A DNA stretch of 64,000 bases from Pseudomonas sp. MH9.2 (GCF_034353875.1 NZ_CP133784.1:3438501-3502500); one strand, 5' to 3'. Counted from the stretch's first letter, positions 7,513 to 16,842 are shown. Program-made: numbers and translations. The notes: generated from the letters alone by a model not told the origin.

Positions 7513-8202
7513 TCACCGCCCTTGGCAGGCGTCCACGCGCAGTACGCGTTCCAGTAGCTTGAAGCCGCGTACCAGGACGTAAGCCATCAGCAGGTAGAAC
7601 ATCCCGGCGGCGAAGAATATTTCGACCGGCAGGTAGGTCCTGGCGATGATGGTGCGTGCCATGCCGGTCAGTTCCATTAGGGTGACGGTGCTGGCCAGCG
7701 CGCTGGCTTTGAGCATCAGAATCACTTCGTTGCTGTAGGCCGGCAGCCCGATGCGCGATGCGCGCGGCAGGATGATGTAGAACAGGGCTTTCCACTTGGA
7801 CATGCCCAGCGCCCGCGCCGCTTCGATTTCGCCCGGCGGGATGGCCTGGATCGCGCCCCGCAGGATCTCGGCGATGTAGGCTGCCGTGTGCAGGGTCATG
7901 GTGACGGTCGCACACCAGAACGGGTCGCGCAGATACGGCCACAGCGCGCTCGCCCGTACCGAGTCGAATTGCGCCAGCCCGTAATAGACCAGAAACAACT
8001 GCACCAGCAGTGGCGTACCACGGAAGAAGAAAATGTACGCGTACGGCAAGGCACGTACGGACAAATGCCGTGACGAGCGCGCGATGCCCAGGGGTATCGC
8101 CAGAATCAGCCCGGCGACCACTGCGATGGCGACCAGCTCCAGGGTCAGGGTTGCGCCCTGGGCCAGCCTTGGCAGCCATTTGATGATGACTTCCCAGTTC
8201 AT
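7513..8202 (-). CDS. Polar amino-acid ABC transporter permease (HisM-type)
   Basis: A 229-residue inner-membrane permease of the His/Glu/Gln/Arg/opine family. Several hydrophobic segments flank the cytoplasmic coupling (EAA) loop IEAARALGMSKWKALFYIILP; the FFRGTPLLVQLFLVYYG block near residue 60 is typical of HisM/ArtM proteins. It pairs with the permease encoded just upstream, whose stop codon overlaps its start by four bases (ATGA at 8199-8202). It is the last gene of the ATPase-binding protein-permease-permease operon. The ligand is probably a basic amino acid such as arginine, ornithine, lysine or histidine; this is inference from family. Confidence 0.85.
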   Translation of the reverse strand: MNWEVIIKWLPRLAQGATLTLELVAIAVVAGLILAIPLGIARSSRHLSVRALPYAYIFFFRGTPLLVQLFLVYYGLAQFDSVRASALWPYLRDPFWCATVTMTLHTAAYIAEILRGAIQAIPPGEIEAARALGMSKWKALFYIILPRASRIGLPAYSNEVILMLKASALASTVTLMELTGMARTIIARTYLPVEIFFAAGMFYLLMAYVLVRGFKLLERVLRVDACQGR

Positions 8203-8894
8203 GACGAACTCCTCAAGAAACCGCGTGCGGCGCGTTTTTCCAGCAGGTACATGCCGATCATCGCCAGGACTGTCAGCCCCAGGTACATGAAGGCGGCGAC
8301 CATATAGAAGGTGAACGCCTGTTTGGTGAAGCCCACGGCGATCTGCGAGTGACGCATGATTTCTTCAAGGCCGATCACTGACACCAGTGCTGTGTCCTTC
8401 ATCAGGATCATGAACAGGTTACCCAGGCCGGGCAGGGCGATGCGCCACATCTGCGGCATGATCAGCTTGATGAAGATCCGCGATGTGGACATGCCCAGCG
8501 CCATACCGGCTTCGCGATGACCTTTAGGGATGGCGAGGATGGCCCCTCGGAACACTTCGGTCGCATACGCGCCAAAGCACAAACCGAGCGCGATCACCCC
8601 GGCCGCAAAGGCGTTTAGCTCAAGGTCGGGTTTGCCGAGCGCTTCGCCGAGGCTGCGCATAAGGTTGACCGTGCCGAAGTAGATCAGCAGGACCCAGAGT
8701 AATTCCGGGATGCCGCGCACCAGCGTCGAGTAGGTACCGCCAAGCCATTGCAGCGACTTGTAGGGTGATGTTTTTGCCAAGGCGCCGAGCAGACCGAGCA
8801 CCAGCCCCAGGCATAACGCCGACAGGGCCAGTTTGACGGTCATCAGCGCGCCAGCCGCAAGGGCCGGGCCGAATCCGTAGATATCAATGTTCAT
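8199..8894 (-). CDS. Polar amino-acid ABC transporter permease (HisQ-type)
   Basis: A 231-residue permease with the family signature LVRGIPELLWVLLIYFGT and coupling loop REAGMALGMSTSRIFIKLIMP. It forms the channel with the HisM-type subunit encoded downstream. The start lies 73 bp after the binding-protein stop, a normal gap in these operons that allows separate dosage of the abundant binding protein. It overlaps the next gene by four bases. Confidence 0.85.
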   Translation of the reverse strand: MNIDIYGFGPALAAGALMTVKLALSALCLGLVLGLLGALAKTSPYKSLQWLGGTYSTLVRGIPELLWVLLIYFGTVNLMRSLGEALGKPDLELNAFAAGVIALGLCFGAYATEVFRGAILAIPKGHREAGMALGMSTSRIFIKLIMPQMWRIALPGLGNLFMILMKDTALVSVIGLEEIMRHSQIAVGFTKQAFTFYMVAAFMYLGLTVLAMIGMYLLEKRAARGFLRSSS

Positions 8895-8967
8895 AGGCAG
8901 GCTTTGCTAGGGACCGGCACCGCGACGCTGTCACTGAAACAAGAAGCGGCGGTGCCCGTCGGGCAGG

Positions 8968-9732
8968 TCAGAGAATACTGAACGGGAAATACTTGTCGTT
9001 GATTTTTTTGTAGGTGCCGTCGGCGATGATTTCTTTCAGCGCTTTGTTCAGCTCCTCACGCAGTGGATCGCCTTTGCGCACGGCGATGCCGATTTTGTCG
9101 TTGCCGAACACTGGCTCGCCTTTGAATTCAAAGTTTTTGCCCGCGTCGCTTTTGAGCCATTCGTAGTTGACGAATTTGTCTGCCAGCAGTGCATCGACAC
9201 GCCCGGAGGTCAGGTCGAGGTAGGCGTTTTCCTGAGTGTCATAGAGCTTGATGGTGACGGTGTCACCCAGGTTGTCTTCGAGCCAGCTACCTGCCAGCGT
9301 CGCACGCTGGGCACCAATGATTTTGCCTTTCAAGGTTTCCTTGAGGGTGGCCTTGTCGATGGTCAAATCAGTGGTCTTGGGCGCAACGAACTGCAGCTTG
9401 TTGGAATAGTACGGGTCAGTGAAGTCGACGGCCTGTTTGCGTTCCTCGGTGATCGACATCGACGAGATCAGGAAATTGAATTTATTCGCGTTCAAGGCCG
9501 GGATGATGCCGTCCCAGTCGGACGTGACGATTTCGCATTCGACTTTCATCTTGGCGCAAAGGGCGTTGCCGATGTCGACGTCGAAGCCCACGACCTGGCC
9601 GCTGGCGTCTTTGTTATTGAACGGCGGGTAGGCGGCTTCGATGCCCATTTTCAGTTTTTCTGCGGCAAAGGCGCTGGTCGCGAATGTCAGAGTGACGGCA
9701 GCGGCCAGGAGAAATTTTTTGTAGGTCTGCAT
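8968..9732 (-). CDS. Periplasmic amino-acid-binding protein of the ABC importer
   Basis: A 254-residue family 3 solute-binding protein. ATG 9732 gives a classical signal peptide of 23 residues (MQTYKKFLLAAAVTL...SAFA) and is preceded by GGAG; the in-frame extension to 9798 would bury this signal. Mature features are KMGIEAAYPPFNNKD, GFDVDIGNALC, the DWDGIIPALNANKFN block and KRQAVDFTDPYY, the last of which includes ligand-contacting residues of LAO/HisJ-type proteins. It captures polar or basic amino acids in the periplasm for the two permeases that follow. Confidence 0.85.
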   Translation of the reverse strand: MQTYKKFLLAAAVTLTFATSAFAAEKLKMGIEAAYPPFNNKDASGQVVGFDVDIGNALCAKMKVECEIVTSDWDGIIPALNANKFNFLISSMSITEERKQAVDFTDPYYSNKLQFVAPKTTDLTIDKATLKETLKGKIIGAQRATLAGSWLEDNLGDTVTIKLYDTQENAYLDLTSGRVDALLADKFVNYEWLKSDAGKNFEFKGEPVFGNDKIGIAVRKGDPLREELNKALKEIIADGTYKKINDKYFPFSIL

Positions 9733-9745
9733 GCGTGTTGCTCCG

Positions 9746-10519
9746 TTAGCGGTTGCTGGACATGAATTGTTTACAACGCGCCGACAAGGGGTTTTCAAAC
9801 ACCTGTTGCGGCGATCCTTGTTCTTCGACGAGGCCCTGATGCAGGAACACTACTTCGCTGGACACTTGGCGGGCAAAGCTCATTTCGTGGGTTACGAGCA
9901 GCATGGTCCGGCCTTCTTCGGCGAGGGCTCTAATGACGTTGAGCACTTCCTGAACCATTTCCGGATCGAGGGCGGAGGTCGGTTCATCGAACAGGATTAC
10001 TTTAGGCTGCATCGCCAGGGTGCGGGCGATGGCCGCGCGCTGTTGTTGACCGCCAGACAGTTGGGCCGGGTACACATGACGCTTGTCGCCGATGCCGACT
10101 TTGGCCAGCAGGGCTTCAGCGACTTCAATGGCTTCAGCCTTGCTTTGCCCCAGTACGCGACGCGGCGCCTCGATGATGTTGTCGAGTACGGTCATGTGCG
10201 GCCACAGATTGAAGTTCTGGAACACGAAGCCGATCTCGCTGCGCATGCGATTGATCTGCTTGTTGTCGGCGGCGATCAGATCGCCATTCTTGGCGGCCTT
10301 GAGTTTCAGTTCTTCACCGGCCACCAGAATCTGCCCTTGATGCGGGTTTTCCAGCAGATTGATGCAGCGCAGCAGGGTGGATTTACCGGAACCGGAAGAG
10401 CCAAGGATCGAGATCACATCGCCATCGCGGGCGGTCAGCGAAATACCTTTGAGTACTTCAAGCGAACCGTAGCGTTTGTGCAAGTTACGGATTTCCAGCG
10501 CGGGCGTGGCCTCAGCCAT
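9746..10519 (-). CDS. Polar amino-acid ABC transporter ATP-binding protein
   Basis: A 257-residue ATPase. Walker A GSSGSGKST, signature LSGGQQQR, Walker B VILFDEPTSALD and switch histidine in LLVTHEMSFA are all intact. It is the first gene of the operon, with the binding protein starting 14 bp after its stop. The order ATPase-binding protein-permease-permease matches a locus I remember near the his genes in other pseudomonads. ATG 10519 follows GAGGA at a suitable distance. Confidence 0.9.
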   Translation of the reverse strand: MAEATPALEIRNLHKRYGSLEVLKGISLTARDGDVISILGSSGSGKSTLLRCINLLENPHQGQILVAGEELKLKAAKNGDLIAADNKQINRMRSEIGFVFQNFNLWPHMTVLDNIIEAPRRVLGQSKAEAIEVAEALLAKVGIGDKRHVYPAQLSGGQQQRAAIARTLAMQPKVILFDEPTSALDPEMVQEVLNVIRALAEEGRTMLLVTHEMSFARQVSSEVVFLHQGLVEEQGSPQQVFENPLSARCKQFMSSNR

Positions 10520-11074
10520 GTGCGGTCCTCATTGTGTTCTGTGTGCTCCTGCTATTGGCGGCCTTCCTTGGCGAGCGCCAAGCTAGCATAGCGTTTGGAA
10601 GCAAGCTTCCGGCTATCGAAGGGTTGTCGCATTGCTAACGCAGACTGTCGCGCGGATACAAACCGCACCTCGGAAGGTGCGTTGGTCACGCGACGGCTGG
10701 GCAAAAAAGGGCCGCGATGGTGCCAGTTTCGAGAGGGTGTTGGAAGGTTTATTGCCTCGGAGGCAATCCTCTCGGTCATTTTGCGAGCGCACCACATCGG
10801 GGCGACAAATGCGCCCTGTGTGTATTTGTCATGCACGCCATCGTTAAGTGGGTGAGGCGTTCAGTAACAAACTCTGGAAAATGGCAAAAGGCCATTCCTA
10901 TCAAACGCTTATGGAACGAGGCGCAAGCGCGTATATCCGTGGACGACGTCGTTATAGACACATTTTGGCGTAAATCTTGCGTAAAAAATAAGGAACAGCG
11001 TCGTTGCTTTCTTTTTACGGGGTGCGCGACGTGTACGACGAACTGAATCTCGCTTCTTTGCAAAGGTAGTTTTA
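10520..11074. other. Divergent promoter region between ABC operon and permease gene
   Basis: No gene is supported on either strand; the open frames here are short and mutually exclusive. It must carry the minus-strand ABC promoter (a TATGCT at complement of 10585-10590 is a possible -10) and the plus-strand permease promoter. AAAGGTAG just before 11075 is the permease ribosome site. Confidence 0.4.
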
Positions 11075-12469
11075 ATGAGCAGTGCGCAAAAATCCAACGA
11101 CCTCGATCAGGGGCTCAAATCGCGACACATCACCATGCTTTCTATCGCCGGTGTGATTGGCGCTGGCTTGTTCGTCGGCTCCGGGCACGCCATCGCCGAG
11201 GCGGGCCCGGCTGTGCTGTTGGCCTACTTGGCGGCGGGCACGCTGGTGGTTCTGGTCATGCGCATGCTGGCCGAGATGGCGGTGGCCTCACCTGACACCG
11301 GTTCGTTCTCCACCTACGCGGACCGTGCTATCGGCCATTGGGCCGGTTTCACCATTGGTTGGCTGTACTGGTGGTTCTGGGTGCTGGTTATCCCTCTCGA
11401 AGCCAACGCCGCCGCGACAATCCTGCATGCCTGGTTTCCCGGCATGGCAATTTGGGCGTTCACGCTGGTTATCACCTTGCTCCTCACGGCCACCAACCTG
11501 TTCAGCGTGAAGCATTACGGCGAGTTCGAATTCTGGTTCGCTCTGATCAAGGTGTTGGCCATTATCGGTTTCGTCATTTTGGGCGTTCTGGCGATTTTCG
11601 GTCTGTTGCCGGGCAGTCAGGTCAGCGGCGTCAGTCATCTGGTCGACACGCACGGCTTCATGCCCAACGGGATGGGCGCTGTGCTGGCGGCCATGTTGAC
11701 CACCATGTTTTCGTTCATGGGCACCGAGATCGTTACGATCGCTGCCGCTGAATCGAAGAACCCGGGTGAGCAGATCACCAAGGCCACCAACTCGGTGATC
11801 TGGCGGATTTGCCTGTTCTATCTGGTGTCGATTTTCCTTGTCGTCGCGCTGGTGCCGTGGAATGACAGCCGTCTGACCGCGCTGGGTTCTTATCAGACCG
11901 TGCTCGACATGATGGGCATTCCTAACGCCAAACTGATCGTCGATCTGGTGGTATTGGTCGCCGTAACCAGTTGCTTGAATTCGGCGCTGTACACCGCCTC
12001 GCGGATGCTCTTCTCCCTCGGCAAGCGCGGCGATGCGCCTGCTGTTGCAAGACGCACTAACCGCAGCGGCACGCCTTACTGGGCGGTCATGCTGTCCACC
12101 TCAGCGGCCTTCCTGGCGGTATTCGCCAACTACGTCGCTCCGGCGGCGGTTTTCGACTTCCTGCTCGCCAGCTCCGGCGCCATTGCGCTGCTGGTGTACC
12201 TGGTCATCGCCATCTCCCAGTTGCGCCTGCGCCACAAACGCACCGCTAATGGCGAGACCATTGCCTTCCGCATGTGGCTGTTCCCAGGGCTGACATGGGC
12301 CGTCATCGTCTTCATCGTCGGCGTGCTGACCATCATGCTGTTCCAGGAAGAACACCGCGTCGAAATCCTCGCCACCGGCGTGTTGAGCGCGTTGGTCATC
12401 GCAGCAGGATTGCTGGTGGCACGACGCCGCAACATCGCGGTACGGCAGGGCAAGCCGGTACTGAGTTAA
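11075..12469 (+). CDS. gabP: APC-family amino-acid permease, GABA permease-like
   Basis: A 464-residue polytopic inner-membrane transporter of the amino acid-polyamine-cation superfamily. The first helix has the APC motif IAGVIGAGLFVGSG; the block around GEFEFWFALIKVLAI and later TEIVTIAAAESKNP is typical of the AAT/GabP group. About twelve hydrophobic segments are visible. It should import GABA or a related amino acid with protons; the specific substrate is family-level inference. The start is supported by AAAGGTAG at 11063-11070. A strong terminator follows at 12502. Confidence 0.7.
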   Translation: MSSAQKSNDLDQGLKSRHITMLSIAGVIGAGLFVGSGHAIAEAGPAVLLAYLAAGTLVVLVMRMLAEMAVASPDTGSFSTYADRAIGHWAGFTIGWLYWWFWVLVIPLEANAAATILHAWFPGMAIWAFTLVITLLLTATNLFSVKHYGEFEFWFALIKVLAIIGFVILGVLAIFGLLPGSQVSGVSHLVDTHGFMPNGMGAVLAAMLTTMFSFMGTEIVTIAAAESKNPGEQITKATNSVIWRICLFYLVSIFLVVALVPWNDSRLTALGSYQTVLDMMGIPNAKLIVDLVVLVAVTSCLNSALYTASRMLFSLGKRGDAPAVARRTNRSGTPYWAVMLSTSAAFLAVFANYVAPAAVFDFLLASSGAIALLVYLVIAISQLRLRHKRTANGETIAFRMWLFPGLTWAVIVFIVGVLTIMLFQEEHRVEILATGVLSALVIAAGLLVARRRNIAVRQGKPVLS

Positions 12470-12501
12470 TGGGGCAGGGCTGTTATAGGGCTCGATAAAA
12501 C

Positions 12502-12538
12502 AAAACGGCCGCGATCAGTGATGATCGCGGCCGTTTTT
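12502..12538 (+). terminator. Terminator after the permease gene (repeat copy 1)
   Basis: A 16-base stem (12502-12517, 12522-12537) with loop GTGA and T's on the right, A's on the left, so it can act both ways. The 41 bases 12497-12537 recur exactly at 13963-14003. Confidence 0.9.
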
Positions 12539-12573
12539 GTTGGGGGGGTAAGCTCAAGCAGCGACGAGCGCTT

Positions 12574-13752
12574 TCAGGGCTTCTCCAATGGCTCGGGTAT
12601 GAAGCCCTGATCTCTAAGTGCTTTGATAACGCCGCGTATCAAATAATTATTGGAAAAACCAATCGTGTACTGCCTTGCACCTTCGCTGATAGGAAGTAGC
12701 ATGTCTTGGTCGACGAGTTTCTTTATCAGGTAGGTTCGCTGAGCGCTTTTAAGCTTGGGTAACACGCCCGATAAATCTGCGGATTTAACGACCTTCGCCT
12801 TTATCGCCACGGACAGCACAGACTCTTCTGTCTCGGTGATCCAGCGTCTTTCACGGGCGAAAGCAATGGCAGGATTGAGGATCGACTTCGTCAGGTATGC
12901 ATACTGTGTGAGTCTATCAACCTTGGCCAGTTCGTCGCGAACGCCTTCCAGGACATAGGTGCACCAGGCTTCGAGCCCTTCTTCTGTGCCTGTATCTGCT
13001 GTCGCGAGCATTGTGTAGTAGCGCTCTCGATCATTACAGAAAACGGCTGTGGGGTTGAGAACCCGCCCTCCAGTGCTCACATTGAAACCATACTTCATCA
13101 GCATTGCGTAGGTGAGTAGTCTCACCACCCGACCATTCCCATTACCGAATGGGTGTATCCATCCGAACCTATGATGAGCCAACGCCACTTTCATCAGGTC
13201 GTATTTTGGCGAGTCGTCCTTGTTTATGAAGTCGACCAGCTCTTGCATGTACCCTTGCACAAGGACGAAGTCAGGCGGCAAGTGCTCTGACTGGGATATG
13301 CGTACCGTGCCTTGTCGATAAGCCCCTGGCGTCTTGTCACCTTCGCGGTGGAGTTCCTGCACCGTCATGGCATGCAGCTCGCGGATAACATGCTCGGTAA
13401 GCGGGGTGCCGGGCTCCATGATTTTTTCTATGTAATCCATGGCCTTTTCAATGTTGGCCACCTCGCCCAATTGATCGGTGTCTTCCACCCTGCCTTCTAC
13501 CTTGCTGTCGATGTAGTCAGCAAGGGTGGTGTGGTTCCCTTCGATGCGCGCAGATCCCAGGCTCTCAAGCGTGTGGAATATGGATTTGAGCTGGAAAAAG
13601 ACCGGGGCGGGCGTGTCCCCTTCAAGTTTTAATCGGCGAAGGTGCTCAAGCTCGCTCAGGACGTCCACCAAGCCTGAGTCAAAGGAGGGATTCAATAGCT
13701 TAAGGTCATGGTGAAGAAATTCAGGCATGAGCGGAATATCTCTAATCGCCAA
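12574..13752 (-). CDS. Fic-domain protein (probable AMP transferase, class II)
   Basis: A 392-residue Fic/DOC protein. The active-site motif HPFGNGNGR is complete at residues 200-208, and an N-terminal inhibitory helix SARIEGN (67-73) contains the glutamate that blocks ATP gamma-phosphate binding in class II Fic proteins. It should transfer AMP to a protein hydroxyl, with autoinhibition. The C-terminal 130 residues look like a winged-helix domain. Start is TTG 13752 or ATG 13728; neither has a good ribosome site. No antitoxin gene is adjacent. It is flanked by the 41-bp repeats, suggesting gain as a unit. Confidence 0.85.
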   Translation of the reverse strand: MAIRDIPLMPEFLHHDLKLLNPSFDSGLVDVLSELEHLRRLKLEGDTPAPVFFQLKSIFHTLESLGSARIEGNHTTLADYIDSKVEGRVEDTDQLGEVANIEKAMDYIEKIMEPGTPLTEHVIRELHAMTVQELHREGDKTPGAYRQGTVRISQSEHLPPDFVLVQGYMQELVDFINKDDSPKYDLMKVALAHHRFGWIHPFGNGNGRVVRLLTYAMLMKYGFNVSTGGRVLNPTAVFCNDRERYYTMLATADTGTEEGLEAWCTYVLEGVRDELAKVDRLTQYAYLTKSILNPAIAFARERRWITETEESVLSVAIKAKVVKSADLSGVLPKLKSAQRTYLIKKLVDQDMLLPISEGARQYTIGFSNNYLIRGVIKALRDQGFIPEPLEKP

Positions 13753-14167
13753 ATAGATTATCTATAAAAATTTCAGCGAAAAGCTTGTATTCACTGAGTC
13801 CCTGATTAGGGCCTGATAAACATTATATTAAATCAACGATTAAGCTAAGTTAAATTTCTGCGGAAATTATGTGTAAAAACGACAGGTCTTGGGGCGTCGT
13901 GGGCAGAGTCAGCGGGCAGGGAAGATCGGCTCGGCGGGCGAGCTTGCCCTGCATGACTCTTAAAAACAAAACGGCCGCGATCAGTGATGATCGCGGCCGT
14001 TTTGTTTGGAGCGGGCTTTATTTGAACGGTTCGAGCAGGTCGCCTTCGGCAGCCAGTAGCGCTGCTCCTTTCTTAGTCACGATCTCATTCAGGGAGGCCA
14101 TGCCTGCATTCCCCGGGTGAAACCGCAAAACCAAAGCCCGGCAAAAAAGCGTCAGGCTGCAAACGAA
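13753..14167. other. Region between Fic gene and glycine-zipper gene
   Basis: Holds an AT-rich stretch (13753-13880) that is probably the Fic promoter and the second terminator copy. On the minus strand a 27-codon frame from ATG 14103 to TAA 14020 ends just before that terminator and stays open upstream; it may be the tail of a degraded gene. I cannot name it. Confidence 0.4.
13968..14003. terminator. Terminator, repeat copy 2
   Basis: Same 16-base stem and GTGA loop as at 12502. On this side it faces the minus-strand remnant frame ending at 14020. Confidence 0.85.
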
Positions 14168-14557
14168 TCAGTCATGTTTGCGCTTGTGTTTGCTGCCACT
14201 GGCCATGTCATTGGCAATGGCGCCACCTGCTGCGCCGCCCAGGCCTGCGCCAACGGTTGAGCCGGTAGTACCGCCCAGTTTGCCGCCGATCAGCGAGCCG
14301 CCTGCTGATCCGAGGCCGCCACCGAGTGCTGCGGAGGTCTTGTGACCTTTGGGTGCAGAGATCGCGCCTCCTGCTGCGCCGCCGACACCGGCACCCAGTG
14401 CTGCACCGGTGCTGCCGCCCATTTTCTGGCCGACGACGTTACCCAGTGCGCCGCCGATGCCCCCGCCAAGTGCGGCGTTGAGATCGCCCCCGGCCATGGC
14501 GCTTTGGGCGGCCAGAAGTCCTAGGGCGAGGGTAAGGGCAGAAAGTGTTGTACGCAT
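14168..14557 (-). CDS. Glycine-zipper small exported protein
   Basis: A 129-residue protein with a signal peptide (MRTTLSALTLALGLLAAQSAMA) and a mature part made of repeated glycine-zipper segments (GGGIGGALGNVVGQ, GAALGAGVGGAAGG, GSTVGAGLGGAAGGA), ending in a basic tail GSKHKRKHD. Such glycine-zipper proteins form membrane-spanning helical pairs or coat-like envelope structures. ATG 14557 is chosen because the signal peptide begins there; the frame upstream reads into the neighbouring gene. Role unknown. Confidence 0.75.
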   Translation of the reverse strand: MRTTLSALTLALGLLAAQSAMAGGDLNAALGGGIGGALGNVVGQKMGGSTGAALGAGVGGAAGGAISAPKGHKTSAALGGGLGSAGGSLIGGKLGGTTGSTVGAGLGGAAGGAIANDMASGSKHKRKHD

Positions 14558-14625
14558 GTTACTAACCTCAAAAAAAGACGATGCAAAGGTGGGGGACGGC
14601 AGACTCCTGGAGCCTGTCCGGTGGA

Positions 14626-15117
14626 TCAGTCTCGGCGAGACAGGGTTTTGTTTTTTTCCTGCAGAATCCGTGATGCCTCGTTGTAGTCGGCCTGGAACAC
14701 AGGGCCTTCCATCCATACAACGGCAGCGTCTTCGTCTTCGTCGTAGAACATCGCCCGGTACGCGATGAGCAGGCTCATCAAGAAGTCGGTGGCGTCCTCT
14801 TCTTCCTCTTCGGCAATGACCAGTTCCAGCACCGGGTATTGAAGAAAGACCACGCACATTGCCAGTTGGCTAATCGCTTCGGCGGCTTTCATGGTCTGGA
14901 ACAGGTCGTCGAAGTCGGCCGGATCGAAGCCGTTTTCAAGGATGTCCTTGAAGTCGAACGTGCTCAGGTCAATGTCGACGTCATCGAAAGGCTGGTTGAT
15001 CAGGGGTGACGCGAGAACCGGGTGGACGACGCTCTGCGCGGGTTTGCTCACGCGGTTCTGCCTGGCCTTGGTCTTCGCCCGTTTGGCGCGTTTCTGCTGT
15101 TTGTCTGACGAGGCCAT
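14626..15117 (-). CDS. Conserved hypothetical acidic protein
   Basis: A 163-residue protein with a very basic N-terminus (SSDKQQKRAKRAKTKARQN) followed by an acidic, leucine-rich body with poly-glutamate (EEEEED). No membrane segment and no known domain is recognised. ATG 15117 follows GGACT and fits the basic start; an upstream ATG at 15171 is possible. In other pseudomonads I recall a small hypothetical gene in this position next to tRNA-Phe, so it marks the chromosomal left flank of the integrated element. Confidence 0.65.
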   Translation of the reverse strand: MASSDKQQKRAKRAKTKARQNRVSKPAQSVVHPVLASPLINQPFDDVDIDLSTFDFKDILENGFDPADFDDLFQTMKAAEAISQLAMCVVFLQYPVLELVIAEEEEEDATDFLMSLLIAYRAMFYDEDEDAAVVWMEGPVFQADYNEASRILQEKNKTLSRRD

Positions 15118-15234
15118 GGGCTTGAGTCCTTTTGCAGGCAGGGGGGGCGTTGGGGCGCCATTGAAGCGCATACCTTTCGAATAGCCAAGGGGGGCGTCGG
15201 CCGCTGTGCGAGCGAACGATAAATGGCGCCCAAT

Positions 15235-15269
15235 AAAAAACCCCTGAATCTTTCGATGCAGGGGTTTTT
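15235..15269. terminator. Terminator left behind at the integration site
   Basis: Stem AACCCCTG/CAGGGGTT flanked by A's and T's (15235-15246, 15259-15269). In the uninterrupted chromosome it would lie directly 3' of tRNA-Phe; the element now separates them by 17 kb. Confidence 0.75.
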
Positions 15270-15283
15270 CGGTATTTATGGTG

Positions 15284-15302
15284 CCAGAGACGGAATCGAA
15301 CC
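15284..15302. other. attL of the tRNA-Phe integrated element
   Basis: These 19 bases repeat exactly inside the 3' half of tRNA-Phe at 32565-32583. The surrounding sequence 15279-15302 matches the tRNA end (TGGTGCC...GAATCGAACC) with one C missing. It marks the left end of the element. Confidence 0.85.
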
Positions 15303-15464
15303 ATCGTCTACAGACCGCGTATTTACTGGTATTTGCTGGTTATGTGTCTGGTCAATGCCCCCAAATATGCCCCCAAAACGAAAAGTACCCCTCTCATCCG
15401 GTCAATTTTCCCCGGTAATGGGGCCGCTAAGATTCGAGCTATCGGATGAGCGGCCAGACTTGGC

Positions 15465-15683
15465 CTATTTAGATACCGTCAGAATTTGCACGGCGGCCTT
15501 ATGCCCCAACTCTGGGGAGTGAGCCTCTGGCTGAGTAAGGTTTTCGCTATCGAGTTCTTGAGGCGTTACCGGGGCCACTCGGTCAGCCAGCATTAAAGCC
15601 AGAACTAGAGAGACAAAACCCAATATCACAGGGAATGATCCGCGCCAGAACACGATGCGTTGGCGGCGCTGGTGTGCGTTCAT
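15465..15683 (-). CDS. Small single-pass membrane protein
   Basis: A 72-residue protein with a basic N-terminus, one transmembrane helix (FPVILGFVSLVLALMLA) and a polar C-terminal tail. ATG 15683 is preferred over GTG 15692 because a GGGG run precedes it by nine bases. Family not recognised. It is the leftmost gene of the element, on the opposite strand to the next gene. Confidence 0.5.
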   Translation of the reverse strand: MNAHQRRQRIVFWRGSFPVILGFVSLVLALMLADRVAPVTPQELDSENLTQPEAHSPELGHKAAVQILTVSK

Positions 15684-15692
15684 TTGTGCCAC

Positions 15693-16171
15693 CCCTTCTC
15701 GGTTCCGGCTAGATTATTTTGTTCGCCTGGCTATGCCGATTCAATGTAGCGTCAGCCGCCGATGTTCGCTAGCCCGTGAAAAGTTGCGGGGGCACCGACT
15801 CCTGAAAGTTTAGGACGACTCAGACCATGCCCGTAAAAAGGGGGCACATTTCAAAAAGTGAGTAGATTTGTGAGTAGAAAAAGTCACTGCCGATGACTGA
15901 CTCCAGTAAACACGCGGGCTGTAGCCAATAGTACGGTTCCTGTAGACAGAACAATCGGCATTTCTCCCGCTTTTACCCTCTGCTCAGGATGGATCAAAAC
16001 TGAGCCATCCGGTAATTACTGGATATTCCGTAATTAGCCTGGCCTCCCGTTTCGGTATGGCAGGTGTGCGTGGGGTAGATAGCAAACGGCCATCAATCCA
16101 GTACAATCATTTTTGTTCTGCGCAACGCAGCTCATGCCAATGAAGGCAGCCATATTTCCCAAGGAGTTACT
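15693..16171. other. Intergenic region at the distal end of the element
   Basis: No gene is supported. It has a short direct repeat GTGAGTAGA (two copies near 15858-15881) and the near-palindrome CCGGTAATTACTGG near 16010, which probably belong to the promoter of the lipoprotein gene at 16172. Confidence 0.4.
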
Positions 16172-16645
16172 TTGAAAGCCATCCATAAGACCATCTGCGC
16201 TGCCGCCGCAATAGGCGCTACGTTGATCTCTGGCTGCGCCAGCATCGTCAGCGAAAGCAAGCCGAAGGTTGCAATCTACAGCATGCCTACTGGTGCCAAA
16301 TACGACGTTTTGAACAGTAGCGGCCAAGTTGTAGCGTCCGGAGTTACGCCGGGCGGCGCGATCCTTAAATCGAGCCGTGGTTACTTCAAGAGCGAGAGCT
16401 ATAGCGTAGCTTTCCACAAGGAAGGGCATGCGGACACGGTGACGCCATTGAAGTCGTCAGTGAATGGCTGGTATTGGGGGAATATCGCGTTCGGCGGCCT
16501 GATCGGCATGCTGATCGTTGATCCGCTGACTGGCGCCATGTACACGCTACCCGATGATGTCACTGGGAATCTCCCAAGTCTGGCGAAAGCACAAGCTCCA
16601 GCACCTGTACAGACGAAGCCAATCGAGCAGCTATCTCAGCAGTAG
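16172..16645 (+). CDS. Lipoprotein with PEGA-like domain
   Basis: A 157-residue predicted lipoprotein. Start is TTG 16172, fixed by AAGGAG at 16161-16166. The lipobox LISGC places the lipidated cysteine at residue 22. The central part (VAIYSMPTGAKYDVLNSSGQVVASGVTPGGAILKS) reads like a PEGA-type beta domain, and a hydrophobic segment follows (WGNIAFGGLIGMLIVDPLTGAMYTL). Proteins of this shape occur in cell-envelope and phage-linked loci; no specific role can be assigned. Confidence 0.75.
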   Translation: MKAIHKTICAAAAIGATLISGCASIVSESKPKVAIYSMPTGAKYDVLNSSGQVVASGVTPGGAILKSSRGYFKSESYSVAFHKEGHADTVTPLKSSVNGWYWGNIAFGGLIGMLIVDPLTGAMYTLPDDVTGNLPSLAKAQAPAPVQTKPIEQLSQQ

Positions 16646-16751
16646 GTTGCGACGAAGGGTGCGGCGCAAGGGCGGTCTTGATCTGCCTATCAGTGGGGCT
16701 GCCTGCCGGGGAGCAATCGCAGTGATTCAGCTTCCCGGTTTCAAACAGGAG

Positions 16752-16774
16752 AACTACCCGGATTTTGGGTAGTT
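16752..16774. terminator. Hairpin after the lipoprotein gene
   Basis: AACTACCC (16752-16759) and GGGTAGTT (16767-16774) with a 7-base loop. A related hairpin, AACTACC/GGTAGTT, lies at 17107-17128. The T tract is short, so it may be an operator rather than a terminator. Confidence 0.5.
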
Positions 16775-16842
16775 TGTCCGCGACACAATCCGCGCATAAC
16801 GAAAACGTGTCGCGCACTAGATGCCGGAAAGCTTGCCGCTAT

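Noticed and set aside
10632..11046. Several short frames upstream of the GABA-type permease
   Set aside because: Mutually overlapping, no ribosome sites, in the expected promoter region.
12574..13752. Fic as toxin of a classical toxin-antitoxin pair
   Set aside because: The inhibitory motif is inside the protein itself (class II) and no small antitoxin gene adjoins it.
15223..15522. 99-codon frame across attL
   Set aside because: Includes the tRNA fragment read as protein; created by the insertion.
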